The notes below the pieces were generated by a model. It worked only from the letters and a program-made list of their open reading frames with translations. It was not told the DNA's origin and ran no database searches. Positions 1-7,930 of a stretch of DNA of 64,000 nt are shown piece by piece (the stretch's first letter is position 1; each line of letters opens with the position of its first letter). The stretch is from Burkholderia sp. Bp9142 (GTDB lineage Bacteria; Pseudomonadota; Gammaproteobacteria; Burkholderiales; Burkholderiaceae): contig NZ_QTPP01000010.1 of the NCBI RefSeq assembly GCF_003853415.1, forward strand, positions 62,001-126,000, given 5' to 3'. The position numbers and the translations under genes were made by a program.

Positions 1-148
1 GCGCGGCGAGCGGATGTTCGCGTCGATCACCGGGCAAGGCGCGCGGCTGCCGTCGCAGCGGCGCTTCGACGCCCGCGCGCGCAGCCTCGCGCACGGCGTG
101 CGGATTCCGAAGGCGCTGTACGACGAAATCCTGACGCTGCTCGACTGA
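1..148 (+). CDS. Ldh-family (malate/L-lactate dehydrogenase-like) oxidoreductase, 3' end only
   Basis: The reading frame is open from base 2 to a TGA at 146-148 and leaves the window on the left, so only the last 48 residues are visible. The tail has a basic stretch (SQRRFDARARSLAHGV) followed by an amphipathic end (IPKALYDEILTLLD). This resembles the C-terminus of the type 2 malate/L-lactate/ureidoglycolate dehydrogenase family, where an arginine-rich segment and a short 'G-I-P' helix close the protein. No catalytic residue lies inside the window, so the assignment rests on tail resemblance alone. About 280 bases of non-coding DNA separate it from ilvD, so the two need not be co-transcribed. 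Confidence 0.45.
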   Translation, partial: RGERMFASITGQGARLPSQRRFDARARSLAHGVRIPKALYDEILTLLD

Positions 149-430
149 CGTGCCATTGCGGAACGGGGCGCGGCGTCATCGCCGGCAGGTCGGGCGATGC
201 ACCGCCGCCCGGTTCGCCCGGCGAGGTCCTGCGCCCGCCTTCCACGTGCGCTGCCCGGCGCACCGCCCGCCCCCCCTCGCCCGCTCCCGCGGGCGCCGCG
301 GGCCCGACGGCTGTGGGATAATCGCCCAGTTTGCCCAGGGCGCAGCTCAAGAGGTTGTTCGCACGGGCGCGCGAGAGGCCTTTATTCCCGTGCCTCCACC
401 CTTTTCCGCGATATTTCTTCAGCCATCACA

Positions 431-2290
431 ATGCCCACATACCGTTCCAAAACCTCCACCGCCGGCCGCAACATGGCAGGTGCGCGCTCGCTGTGGCGCG
501 CCACCGGCATGAAAGACGACGATTTCTCGAAGCCGATCATCGCGGTCGTCAACTCGTTCACGCAATTCGTGCCCGGGCACGTGCACCTGAAGGATCTCGG
601 CCAGCTCGTCGCGCGCGAGATCGAGGCCGCCGGCGGCGTCGCGAAGGAATTCAACACGATCGCAGTCGACGACGGCATCGCGATGGGCCATGACGGCATG
701 CTGTATTCACTGCCGAGCCGCGACATCATCGCCGACTCGGTCGAATACATGGTGAACGCGCATTGCGCGGACGCGATGGTGTGCATCTCGAACTGCGACA
801 AGATCACGCCGGGGATGCTGATGGCCGCGATGCGCCTCAACATTCCGGTGATCTTCGTGTCGGGCGGCCCGATGGAAGCCGGCAAGACGCGTCTCGCGAA
901 CCCGGTCACCAAGACCGTCGAACTGAAGAAGCTCGACCTCGTCGACGCGATGGTGATCGCGGCCGACCAGTCGTATTCGGATGCCGACGTCGCCGAAGTC
1001 GAACGCTCGGCCTGCCCGACCTGCGGTTCGTGCTCGGGCATGTTCACCGCGAACTCGATGAACTGCCTGACCGAAGCGCTCGGCCTGTCGCTGCCCGGCA
1101 ACGGCACGGTCGTCGCGACGCACGCCGATCGCGAGCAGTTGTTCAAGCGCGCCGGCCGCCGCATCGTCGAGCTGACCCGCGAGCACTACGAGCAGGACGA
1201 CATGCGCGCGCTGCCGCGCTCGGTGGGCTTCAAGGCGTTCGAGAACGCCATGACGCTCGACATCGCGATGGGCGGTTCGACCAACACGATCCTGCACCTG
1301 CTGGCGATCGCGCAGGAAGCCGGCATCGACTTCACGATGAAGGACATCGATCGCCTGTCGCGCATCGTGCCGCAGCTGTGCAAGGTCGCGCCGAACACGA
1401 ACAAGTACCACATCGAGGACGTGCACCGCGCGGGCGGCATCATGGCGATCCTCGGCGAGCTCGACCGCGCCGGCAAGCTGCACACCGACGTGCCGACCGT
1501 GCACGCGCCGACGCTGAAGGATGCGCTCGACCAGTGGGACATCGTCCGCACCGAGGACGCGGCAGTCCGCACGTTCTACCTGGCCGGCCCGGCCGGAATC
1601 CCGACACAGGTCGCGTTCAGCCAGGACACACGCTGGCCGAGCCTCGACCTCGATCGCGCCGAAGGCTGCATCCGCTCGTACGAACATGCGTTCTCGAAGG
1701 AAGGCGGCCTCGCCGTGCTGACCGGCAACATCGCGCTCGACGGCTGCGTGGTGAAGACGGCCGGCGTCGATGAAAGCATCCTCGTGTTCGAGGGCTCGGC
1801 CCACGTGACCGAGTCGCAGGACGAAGCGGTCGAGAACATCCTGAACGACAAGGTCAAGGCCGGCGACGTGGTGATCGTGCGCTACGAAGGCCCGAAGGGC
1901 GGCCCGGGCATGCAGGAAATGCTGTACCCGACGAGCTACATCAAGTCGAAGGGCCTCGGCAAGGCATGCGCGCTGCTGACCGACGGCCGCTTCTCGGGCG
2001 GCACGTCGGGCCTGTCGATCGGTCACTGCTCGCCGGAAGCGGCAGCGGGCGGCGCGATCGGCCTCGTGCGCGACGGCGACAGGATCCGCATCGACATCCC
2101 GAACCGCACGATCGACGTGCTGGTGTCGGACGAGGAACTCGCGCGTCGCCGCGAAGAGCAGAACGCGAAGGGCTGGAAGCCGGCGCAACCGCGTCCGCGC
2201 AAGGTGTCCGCGGCGCTGAAGGCCTATGCGAAGCTGGTGATGTCGGCCGACAAGGGCGCCGTGCGCGACCTGTCGCTGCTCGACGACTGA
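431..2290 (+). CDS. ilvD: Dihydroxy-acid dehydratase (IlvD)
   Basis: The enzyme dehydrates 2,3-dihydroxy-isovalerate and 2,3-dihydroxy-3-methylvalerate in isoleucine/valine synthesis in the cytoplasm, using an Fe-S cluster. The 619-residue product shows both family signatures: [10 protein letters not shown] with C122, and a second cysteine motif [12 protein letters not shown] with C195 and C198. These match the cluster-ligand positions of the long (about 616-residue) IlvD class. The C-terminal [17 protein letters not shown] motif is intact. The frame is open upstream to 197, but the sequence before [10 protein letters not shown] is arginine/proline-rich shadow, so the ATG at 431 is chosen. 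The gene stands alone, and a strong intrinsic terminator follows it. Confidence 0.97.
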   Translation: MPTYRSKTSTAGRNMAGARSLWRATGMKDDDFSKPIIAVVNSFTQFVPGHVHLKDLGQLVAREIEAAGGVAKEFNTIAVDDGIAMGHDGMLYSLPSRDIIADSVEYMVNAHCADAMVCISNCDKITPGMLMAAMRLNIPVIFVSGGPMEAGKTRLANPVTKTVELKKLDLVDAMVIAADQSYSDADVAEVERSACPTCGSCSGMFTANSMNCLTEALGLSLPGNGTVVATHADREQLFKRAGRRIVELTREHYEQDDMRALPRSVGFKAFENAMTLDIAMGGSTNTILHLLAIAQEAGIDFTMKDIDRLSRIVPQLCKVAPNTNKYHIEDVHRAGGIMAILGELDRAGKLHTDVPTVHAPTLKDALDQWDIVRTEDAAVRTFYLAGPAGIPTQVAFSQDTRWPSLDLDRAEGCIRSYEHAFSKEGGLAVLTGNIALDGCVVKTAGVDESILVFEGSAHVTESQDEAVENILNDKVKAGDVVIVRYEGPKGGPGMQEMLYPTSYIKSKGLGKACALLTDGRFSGGTSGLSIGHCSPEAAAGGAIGLVRDGDRIRIDIPNRTIDVLVSDEELARRREEQNAKGWKPAQPRPRKVSAALKAYAKLVMSADKGAVRDLSLLDD

Positions 2291-2334
2291 CGCCGGGCGG
2301 CGGGCCGCGCGAACGGCCCGCCCGCCTGATCCGG

Positions 2335-2360
2335 AAGCCGCTCTCCGGAGCGGCTTTTTT
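2335..2360 (+). terminator. Rho-independent terminator of ilvD
   Basis: A perfect 9-bp stem (AAGCCGCTC / GAGCGGCTT) with a TCCG tetraloop is followed at once by a T run. It lies 44 bases after the ilvD stop and just before the 3' end of the opposing gene. Confidence 0.92.
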
Positions 2361-2388
2361 GTCGATGGCAGGCCGGACCGTCGCGCGC

Positions 2389-3207
2389 TCAGCGACGAAA
2401 CTCGTCGTGCCGACGATCGTCACCGCCACCGCCGCCGCCACCGCCGCCGTGGCCTCCCCCGTTATTTCCGCCGCCTTGCGGACGGCTCCCGTAACCGCCG
2501 CCGCCCGGATTCGCCTGCGGCGGCATCATTCGGGTCACCGCGCCGCCCTGCGCGGGCGCCGGACGCTCCACGGCAGCCGGCGGCCGGACATTGCCGCCCG
2601 CGCCAGGCATCGGCGCGGGTGCCGGTGCGGCCTGCGGCGCCGGCATGCGGTTCGGGCCGTTCCAGCCGCCGCGCGTGGCCGACGGCCGCGCGTCATGTTG
2701 CGCGGGCGGCGGCGCCCCGCCCGGTGCGCGCTGGATCGGGCCGCCCGGCTGCGGGCGCCCGTAGGCGGGCGGCATCCCGCCGGGGCCGACGCGCGGCTCC
2801 ACTCGACGCTCCCAGCGATCGCGATCGTGATACCACGGCCGGTGGCGGTAATAGCGATCCCAGTACGCGCCGATCGCGAAGCCGGTGATCGGCACGCCGA
2901 TGATCGCGCCGTATTCGAGCAACGGCACGTAACTGCCCTGGTACGGATAGTCGAGCTGCTCCGCGTCGATCCAGCCGCGCACGCCCGGCAGCGCGACGTC
3001 ACACCACGCGTAGTCGCTCAGGCAGCCGAACACATCGACCGCGGTGCCGGGCGGGAGCTGCGCGACGACCGGATAGTCGGGCGCCGGCCCCGCGTAGAGT
3101 TCGGCCGCCGAGTTCGTGTAAGCGCTGCTTTGCGCGCCGGCGAGGCCCGGCACCGCGGCGATGCCGAACAGGACGACGCACAGACTTCGGATGATCGTGT
3201 TGCTCAT
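2389..3207 (-). CDS. Secreted SH3-domain protein with Pro/Gly-rich C-terminal half
   Basis: The 272-residue product begins with a clear signal peptide (MSNTIIRSLCVVLFGIAA, cleavage likely after GAQ). A bacterial SH3-like domain follows at about residues 28-90 (ELYAGPAPDYPVVAQLPPGT, CLSDYAWCDV, RGWIDAEQL). Bacterial SH3 domains usually bind peptidoglycan peptides, so a periplasmic or envelope role is likely. A glycine-rich apolar stretch at about 95-115 is followed by a long low-complexity Pro/Gly/Arg/Asn tail that looks disordered. It ends in a glycine run and a charged RRHDEFRR tail. It lies 33 bases downstream of the lipoprotein gene on the same strand, so the two are probably one transcript. 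The exact function is not known. Confidence 0.8.
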   Translation of the reverse strand: MSNTIIRSLCVVLFGIAAVPGLAGAQSSAYTNSAAELYAGPAPDYPVVAQLPPGTAVDVFGCLSDYAWCDVALPGVRGWIDAEQLDYPYQGSYVPLLEYGAIIGVPITGFAIGAYWDRYYRHRPWYHDRDRWERRVEPRVGPGGMPPAYGRPQPGGPIQRAPGGAPPPAQHDARPSATRGGWNGPNRMPAPQAAPAPAPMPGAGGNVRPPAAVERPAPAQGGAVTRMMPPQANPGGGGYGSRPQGGGNNGGGHGGGGGGGGGDDRRHDEFRR

Positions 3208-3240
3208 GTTGCTCTCCCGCGCGGTGCCGCCGCGCGTCGG

Positions 3241-3675
3241 TCAGTGTCGATGGCCGCCGCCCCAATGTCCGCCGCCCCAGTGGCCGCCGCCCCATGGACG
3301 GTGCCAGTACCCGCCCCGATATCCGCCGCCCCAATACCCCCGGAAGCCGAGGCCGATCGTGACGGGCGGCCCGTACCAGCCCGGGTAGTACGCGGGATAG
3401 TAGGCCGGATAAGGGACGTAGGCCGGCGCGACATACACCGGGGCCGATGCGTCGGCGTAATCGTCCGCCGGCGGCGGCACGGCCGGCGCCGCGGGTGTCG
3501 ACGGGACGACCGGTCCGGCGTTTGCCGGCGCCACCGGGATCTCGCGCTGCGACACCATGGCGGGCACAGGTGCGTAATATGGCGCATAGCCGTAGGGGCC
3601 CGTGTAATAGCAGCCGCTCAGCGCGAGCATGGCCAGCGCCATGACGGCAGGCCTCGCGGCGGGAATCGGGTTCAT
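3241..3675 (-). CDS. Small Tyr/Pro/Gly-rich lipoprotein
   Basis: The 144-residue product has a lipoprotein signal peptide ending in a good lipobox (LSGC, cysteine about residue 22), so it should be lipid-anchored in the envelope. The mature part is a proline/alanine linker, then tyrosine-rich repeats (VPYPAYYPAYYPGWYG), then a Gly/His/Trp tail made of tandem WGGGH units ending in HRH. The His/Gly tail could bind metal, but nothing shows this. It is the first gene of a likely two-gene unit with the SH3 protein downstream. No enzymatic domain is visible, and the function is unknown. Confidence 0.75.
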   Translation of the reverse strand: MNPIPAARPAVMALAMLALSGCYYTGPYGYAPYYAPVPAMVSQREIPVAPANAGPVVPSTPAAPAVPPPADDYADASAPVYVAPAYVPYPAYYPAYYPGWYGPPVTIGLGFRGYWGGGYRGGYWHRPWGGGHWGGGHWGGGHRH

Positions 3676-3984
3676 TTCATGCTCCGCGGGAATCCGCGCG
3701 TCGCCGCGTGGCGCGCGCCTGACTCTAGCTTACGTCCCCTGCATATTTCTGCGGGTTTGATCGGTTACTTTTTGTTTCCGGGCATCGAATGCGGGGGCAG
3801 CACTGCGCGGGCATGCCGCATGCGCGTGCATCAGCCGCGCCGGCGTTGAAGTTGACGCAAATGCCCTCAACTTGAATATCGAGTCAGGCTGGCCGGCGCG
3901 GACGGGTGTTCGCGGTCCCCGGCGGCCTGAAACCCGCGGGCCTCGGCCCGCCCAGACAGGAACGCGGCTCACGCCGCCATCGAC
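3676..3984. other. Intergenic region between divergent lipoprotein and sigma-factor genes
   Basis: These 309 bases should hold the promoters of both divergent units. A moderately AT-rich stretch is seen near 3735-3790. An inverted repeat is listed separately. No further gene is supported. Confidence 0.6.
3846..3876. promoter_or_regulatory. Inverted repeat upstream of the sigma-factor gene, candidate operator/promoter
   Basis: The arms TTGAAGTTGA (3846-3855) and TCAACTTGAA (3867-3876) are inverted repeats with one mismatch and an 11-base spacer. A TTGACG hexamer (3852-3857) inside the left arm could serve as a -35 box, but the matching -10 near 3874-3880 is weak. A role in controlling the gene at 3985 is inference. 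Confidence 0.4.
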
Positions 3985-5556
3985 ATGACTACGCCACGCC
4001 CCACGCTTCGGGCGGACACGCCCCTCGATCCGATCATCCAGTTGCTGGCGCTTGCCGGCGAACAGGGTTATCTGACGCACGCCGACCTCGTCGACGCGCT
4101 GCCGCCGGAAAGCGACAGCCCCGACGCGCTGGACGTCGTGCGCGCCGCACTCGCGGACATCGGCATCGCCGTGCTCGACGAGCCGGCCGCCCCGGCGCCG
4201 TTCGCGGGTGCCGCACCGGTCGACGTCGATCGCGACGCGCTCGACGAAGGCCGCGCGCTGCTCGGCGATCTCGCTCGCGGCACCAGCGCATCGACGGATC
4301 CGCTCGCGCTCTACATGCGCCGCATCCATGCAGTGCCGCTGCTCAAGCGCGAGGACGAAATCGTGCTCGCCCGCGAAATCGAAACGGGCCGCCATCAGAT
4401 CCTGCACGCGCTCGCCGGCTGTCCCGCGGCCGTCGATGCCCTGCTCGCGCGGCATGGCGCAATCGGTGCAACCGGCGAGGCCGACGAGGCCGACCACAAA
4501 GGCGACGACATCGGCGGCGGCGAAGGCGACACGCCGCCACCCGCGCGCTACGACACGCTGCAGGACGCGGTTGCGGCCGTGCGCGACGCATTGCACGCGC
4601 ACGGCTGCCGCTCGGCCGAATACCGCGACGCGCGCAACCGCCTGGCCGCGCTGCTGGGCTCGCTCGCCTGGGTTGCACCGGCCGTCGACGACGCGAGCCG
4701 CGTCGTGCGCACGCTCGCCGCCGCGACGGTCGACGCCGCGACGGACGTCACCACCTGCACCGATGCCGCTTGCTTCGACACGGTCGCGCGGCGAGCGCTC
4801 GGCGCCGCGCTGAGCGACGGCCAGCAGAAGGTGCGCGACGGTACGCGCGCGATGCTGGAGGCGAACCTGCGGCTCGTACTGTCGATCGCGCGCAAGTACA
4901 TGAACCGCGGCGTCGACCTGCCCGACCTCGTACAGGATGGCTGCCTCGGCCTGATGCGCGCGATCGAGAAGTTCGAATACCGGCGCGGCTTCAAGTTCTC
5001 GACTTACGCGACCTGGTGGATCCGGCAGGCGGTCGCGCGCGCGGTGGCTGACCGCTCGCGCACGATCCGCGTGCCCGTGCACGTCGGCGACCAGCACCAG
5101 CGCGTGCAGCGGCATGCGCTGCGCTTCCGCCAGCGCACGGGCCGCCGCGCGACGCCAGCCGAACTCGCGGCCGAGACCGGGCTCGCCGAGGACAAGCTGC
5201 GCGCGGTGCGCGCGCTGCCGGCCGAGCCGCTGTCGCTCGACACGCCGCTGCCCGACGCGGACACCAGCCTCGTCGACCTGATCGAGGACCAGGCATCCGC
5301 GAGCCCGTTCGAGCAACTGGCGGACACGCGCATGCGCGAATGCGTGACATCGCTGCTGCAGTCGGTCACGCCGGCCGAGGCCGACGTGCTGCGCCGGCGG
5401 TTCGGCCTCGGCGGCGCCGAGCCCGATACCTATGACGCGATCGCGCAGGACGCCGGCATGTCGCGCGAACGCGTGCGGCAGATCGAGAAGCGCGCGCTCG
5501 CCACGCTGCGCACGGCCGCGGAGGCCGAGGGCGCGCAATCATTCCTCGACGCGTAA
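3985..5556 (+). CDS. RpoD-like sigma-70 factor (short paralogue of the housekeeping sigma)
   Basis: The 523-residue protein has the layout of a group 1/2 sigma-70 factor and should direct RNA polymerase to promoters. Visible parts are a region 1.1-like helical start (about 13-65), region 1.2 ([20 protein letters not shown], about 105-133) and a non-conserved insert (about 140-280). Region 2 follows ([20 protein letters not shown] through [20 protein letters not shown], about 293-357), then region 3, then region 4 with its helix-turn-helix ([18 protein letters not shown]). Housekeeping RpoD of beta-proteobacteria is usually more than 600 residues, so this is smaller. After region 2.4 it reads [11 protein letters not shown], where RpoD normally has HMIE followed by a conserved helix. 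It is therefore likely a second, specialised RpoD-type sigma. The ATG at 3985 gives an intact region 1.1, but the ribosome-binding site is weak. Confidence 0.85.
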   Translation: MTTPRPTLRADTPLDPIIQLLALAGEQGYLTHADLVDALPPESDSPDALDVVRAALADIGIAVLDEPAAPAPFAGAAPVDVDRDALDEGRALLGDLARGTSASTDPLALYMRRIHAVPLLKREDEIVLAREIETGRHQILHALAGCPAAVDALLARHGAIGATGEADEADHKGDDIGGGEGDTPPPARYDTLQDAVAAVRDALHAHGCRSAEYRDARNRLAALLGSLAWVAPAVDDASRVVRTLAAATVDAATDVTTCTDAACFDTVARRALGAALSDGQQKVRDGTRAMLEANLRLVLSIARKYMNRGVDLPDLVQDGCLGLMRAIEKFEYRRGFKFSTYATWWIRQAVARAVADRSRTIRVPVHVGDQHQRVQRHALRFRQRTGRRATPAELAAETGLAEDKLRAVRALPAEPLSLDTPLPDADTSLVDLIEDQASASPFEQLADTRMRECVTSLLQSVTPAEADVLRRRFGLGGAEPDTYDAIAQDAGMSRERVRQIEKRALATLRTAAEAEGAQSFLDA

Positions 5557-5561
5557 CCGGT

Positions 5562-5596
5562 CGCGCGTTCGTGCTGCAGCCCGGCACGAACGCGCG
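5562..5596 (+). terminator. Long GC-rich hairpin after the sigma-factor gene
   Basis: Perfect 13-bp arms (CGCGCGTTCGTGC at 5562-5574 and its complement at 5584-5596) surround a 9-base loop. The flanking AACCGG/CCGGTT can lengthen the stem. There is no U run, so it may slow or end transcription, or protect the 3' end, rather than act as a classic terminator. Confidence 0.5.
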
Positions 5597-5627
5597 CGGC
5601 CCGGTTCCGCCTGTGCAACGTTTGCTA

Positions 5628-5641
5628 TTGACGCACATCAA
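5628..5641 (+). promoter_or_regulatory. FNR/ANR-type binding site upstream of the HHH-protein gene
   Basis: TTGACGCACATCAA matches the FNR/ANR consensus TTGAT-N4-ATCAA at 9 of 10 defined bases. A -10-like GACAAT at 5663-5668 sits where a class II FNR-activated promoter would place it, with the site centred near -41.5. This suggests oxygen-responsive activation of the gene starting at 5741. Confidence 0.5.
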
Positions 5642-5740
5642 GTTTTGTTCGTCGCTTGCCGTGACAATGTGATGAAATAAAAGGTGGACTGGCGCATTGC
5701 ACGCCGTGTCCGTTCCGTTTGCACATCCCGGGCTCTGCAC

Positions 5741-6619
5741 ATGCAAACGACCATCGGCCAAACTCACGAGGAAAACCGGCAAATCGCGGCCTGCCTGCGC
5801 GAAGCCGCGCAGTTGCTTGCCGACCAGGGGGCGAATCCCTATCGGGTGGCCGCCTACCGCGCGTCGGCCGATACGATGGAGTCGCTCGACTGCGACATCC
5901 GCACGCAGTTCGACGCGGGCGGCGTCGATGCGCTCGGCGCGCTGCCGGAGGTCGGCACGGGTGTCGCGCAGGCGATCGCCGAACTGCTGGTGACCGGGCG
6001 CTGGCGCCTGCTCGACCGGCTGCGCGGCGACGCGGAACGCGCGTCCGCATTCGAAGCCGTGCCGGGCATCGGTCACGCGCTCGCGCTGCGGATTCACGAC
6101 CAGTTGCACATCGATACGCTCGAGGATCTCGAACGCGCGGCCCGCAGCGGCCAGCTCGAAGCGATCGCGGGCGTCGGCCCGCGTCGCGCGGCCGGCATCC
6201 GCGCGGCGCTCGACGACGTGCTGAGCCGGCGCCGGCGCTGGCAAGGCCACGCGCGCGATGCCGGCCCCGGCACCGAACCGCCGGTCGAACTGCTGCTTTA
6301 CATCGACCGCCTGTACCGCAACAAGGCCGCCGCCGGCATCCTGCCGATGCTCGTGTCGCGTCGCCTGAACGCGGACGTCAGCGTGTCGCCCCCCGTGATG
6401 CACATGACGAAAGGCGGCTGGCATTTCACCGCGCTGTGCCCGTATCCCGCGCGACCGCACGAGTCCGGCAGCACCGCGGACTGGGTCGCGCTCTACTTCT
6501 ACGATGCGTTGCAATGCGAGTACCAGCGGACCGTCGTCACCGAAACGCTCGGTTCGCTCGTCGGCAAGCGCATCGTGCGCGGACGCGAGATGGAATGCCG
6601 CGTGTATTACGCGGGTTGA
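5741..6619 (+). CDS. Helix-hairpin-helix protein with PolX-like N-terminal domain
   Basis: The 292-residue product starts like family X DNA polymerases: a helical 8-kDa-type domain (LREAAQLLADQGANPYRVAA, about 19-38). Helix-hairpin-helix DNA-binding motifs follow at about 69-88 (LPEVGTGVAQAIAELL), 108-122 (PGIGHALALRIHD) and 140-155 (IAGVGPRRAAGIRAAL). No polymerase palm with its aspartate triad is visible. The C-terminal part (about 185-292; VELLLYIDRLYRNKAA, MHMTKGGWHFTALCPYP) is another domain I do not recognise. A role in DNA binding or repair is inferred. The ATG at 5741 is preferred over 5684 because similarity begins just after it. An FNR-type site lies about 100 bases upstream. Confidence 0.75.
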   Translation: MQTTIGQTHEENRQIAACLREAAQLLADQGANPYRVAAYRASADTMESLDCDIRTQFDAGGVDALGALPEVGTGVAQAIAELLVTGRWRLLDRLRGDAERASAFEAVPGIGHALALRIHDQLHIDTLEDLERAARSGQLEAIAGVGPRRAAGIRAALDDVLSRRRRWQGHARDAGPGTEPPVELLLYIDRLYRNKAAAGILPMLVSRRLNADVSVSPPVMHMTKGGWHFTALCPYPARPHESGSTADWVALYFYDALQCEYQRTVVTETLGSLVGKRIVRGREMECRVYYAG

Positions 6620-6697
6620 GGCGCCCGGGACGCCGACCGCCTCCGTACAACCGCCCCGCAGCACGCTCGAGCGCCACGCTCCGGCCAGCCGACCCGG

Positions 6698-7123
6698 CTA
6701 CGCACCGTCCGTCTTCGTGCGACGCGCCGGATGACGGTGCGCCGCGATGCGCAGCAGCTTGCGGAACGCCGGACACTCGAGATGACTCGGCGCCGGACAG
6801 AGTGCCGCATGCCGCAGCGCATCACGCACCGCACCGAGACGGCGGATCGTACGGTCGAGCTCGTCGGCCTTGTCGTCGAGCTTCGCGCGATCGATCGCCG
6901 GCCGGCCGTCCGCGCCGAACATCGCGAGGATGTCGTCGAGCGAAAAACCGGCCTCGCGGCCGAGCGCGATCAGCGCAAGGCGCTCCAGCACCGACTCGTC
7001 GTACTGGCGCCGCAGCCCGTGACGGCCGCTCGGCACGATCAATCCCTTTTCCTCGTAGTAGCGCAGCGTCGACGCGGGCAATCCCGAGCGACGCGCGACA
7101 TCGGCGATGTCCAGGCGGCTCAT
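6698..7123 (-). CDS. MerR-family transcriptional regulator
   Basis: The 141-residue protein opens with a typical MerR winged helix-turn-helix (IADVARRSGLPASTLRYYEE, residues 5-24, then KGLIVPSGRHGLRRQYDESV). A dimerisation coiled coil follows (KADELDRTIRRLGAVRDAL). The C-terminal effector region has only two cysteines (LCPAPSHLEC), so it is not SoxR, which has a four-cysteine Fe-S motif. The spacing resembles MerR-type sensors of metals, thiols or aldehydes, but the ligand cannot be called. The ATG at 7123 is chosen because the upstream codons are not MerR-like. A SoxR-box-like palindrome begins 6 bases before the start codon, consistent with autoregulation. No obvious target gene is adjacent. 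Confidence 0.85.
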   Translation of the reverse strand: MSRLDIADVARRSGLPASTLRYYEEKGLIVPSGRHGLRRQYDESVLERLALIALGREAGFSLDDILAMFGADGRPAIDRAKLDDKADELDRTIRRLGAVRDALRHAALCPAPSHLECPAFRKLLRIAAHRHPARRTKTDGA

Positions 7124-7129
7124 GCTTGA

Positions 7130-7147
7130 CCTCAAGTGAACTTGAAG
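7130..7147. promoter_or_regulatory. SoxR-box-like palindrome at the merR start
   Basis: CCTCAAGTGAACTTGAAG matches the E. coli SoxR box CCTCAAGTTAACTTGAGG at 16 of 18 bases. The dyad sits just before the MerR-family start codon, as expected for an autoregulatory MerR operator. Confidence 0.6.
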
Positions 7148-7355
7148 TTGCACGATAGCCGTTCGACTCCTTCGCCACAAGATCCGGCAGCGTTCGGACT
7201 GGCGACGCTGGGCCGTTAGGCGCCGCGCACCGGCGTAGCGGATCGGGCCGGCGCAAATGAACTGAAACCGAATCGCGACATCCCGCGCCGCCTCGTCACC
7301 GCGGAAGACCCTCCGCCGTTTCCAGCCGCTTCAGCGGCCCGGGCTGACGCACGCG

Positions 7356-7796
7356 TCATTCGCCGCCGCTGTCGATCAGGTTGCGGCGCACGCGCCCGAG
7401 CAGACGCACGAGCGTGTCGCGCTCGTCGCGCGTGAAGCCGCGCAGCCCGTCGTCGGTGACGGTGTCGCCCACTTCCAGCATCTGCGGAAATATGTCGCGC
7501 GACTTGTCGGTCAGCCGGATCACGAACGCGCGGCGATCGTCGTCGTTCGCGATCCGTTCGATCCACCCGCAGCTTTCCATCCGGTCGAGCAGCCGCGTCA
7601 GCGAGATCGGCGTGATCTCGAGCCATTCCGCGAGCCGCGCCTGATTCATCTCGCCCTTCCACGTCAGGTACGCGAGCACGCGGCTTTGCGCGCGCGTCAG
7701 TCCGATGCGCTTCGCGCGCCGGTCGAACAGGCGTCCCTGCAGGCGGGCCACGTCGGAAATCAGGTAGCCGATCCGGTTCTCGTAAGTCTTGTCCAT
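7356..7796 (-). CDS. MarR-family transcriptional regulator
   Basis: The 146-residue protein has the MarR fold: an N-terminal dimerisation helix (ENRIGYLISDVARLQGRLFD), then a winged helix with recognition helix (NQARLAEWLEITPISLTRLLDRME) and wing (IANDDDRRAFVIRLTDKS). Such proteins usually repress a neighbouring efflux or stress gene until an aromatic ligand or oxidant releases them. It is divergent from the MFS transporter at 7931, and a perfect 14-bp palindrome lies between them. Repression of the pump and of itself is therefore the natural reading. The ligand cannot be inferred from sequence. Confidence 0.9.
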   Translation of the reverse strand: MDKTYENRIGYLISDVARLQGRLFDRRAKRIGLTRAQSRVLAYLTWKGEMNQARLAEWLEITPISLTRLLDRMESCGWIERIANDDDRRAFVIRLTDKSRDIFPQMLEVGDTVTDDGLRGFTRDERDTLVRLLGRVRRNLIDSGGE

Positions 7797-7861
7797 GCGG
7801 CGATTATAGGGGCAGGCCGCGAACGACCCGCGGCTCGGGTCAGGCGATGAGCACGGATATA

Positions 7862-7875
7862 ATAAGCATGCTTAT
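7862..7875. promoter_or_regulatory. MarR-type operator between marR and the MFS gene
   Basis: ATAAGCATGCTTAT is a perfect 14-bp palindrome. TATAAT-like hexamers overlap or adjoin it on the plus strand (7858-7863 and 7873-7878), with similar AT-rich hexamers on the minus strand. A bound MarR dimer could thus block both divergent promoters. Confidence 0.65.
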
Positions 7876-7930
7876 AATTCGAGGCACCCCGGATCGCCGC
7901 CCACGAAGACCGCCCCACGGAGACGCCCGC

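Noticed and set aside
197..430. 78-residue N-terminal extension of ilvD
   Set aside because: Arg/Pro-rich and unlike any IlvD; family similarity begins exactly at the ATG at 431.
6698..7123. SoxR itself
   Set aside because: The C-terminal four-cysteine Fe-S motif of SoxR is missing; only the DNA site looks SoxR-like.
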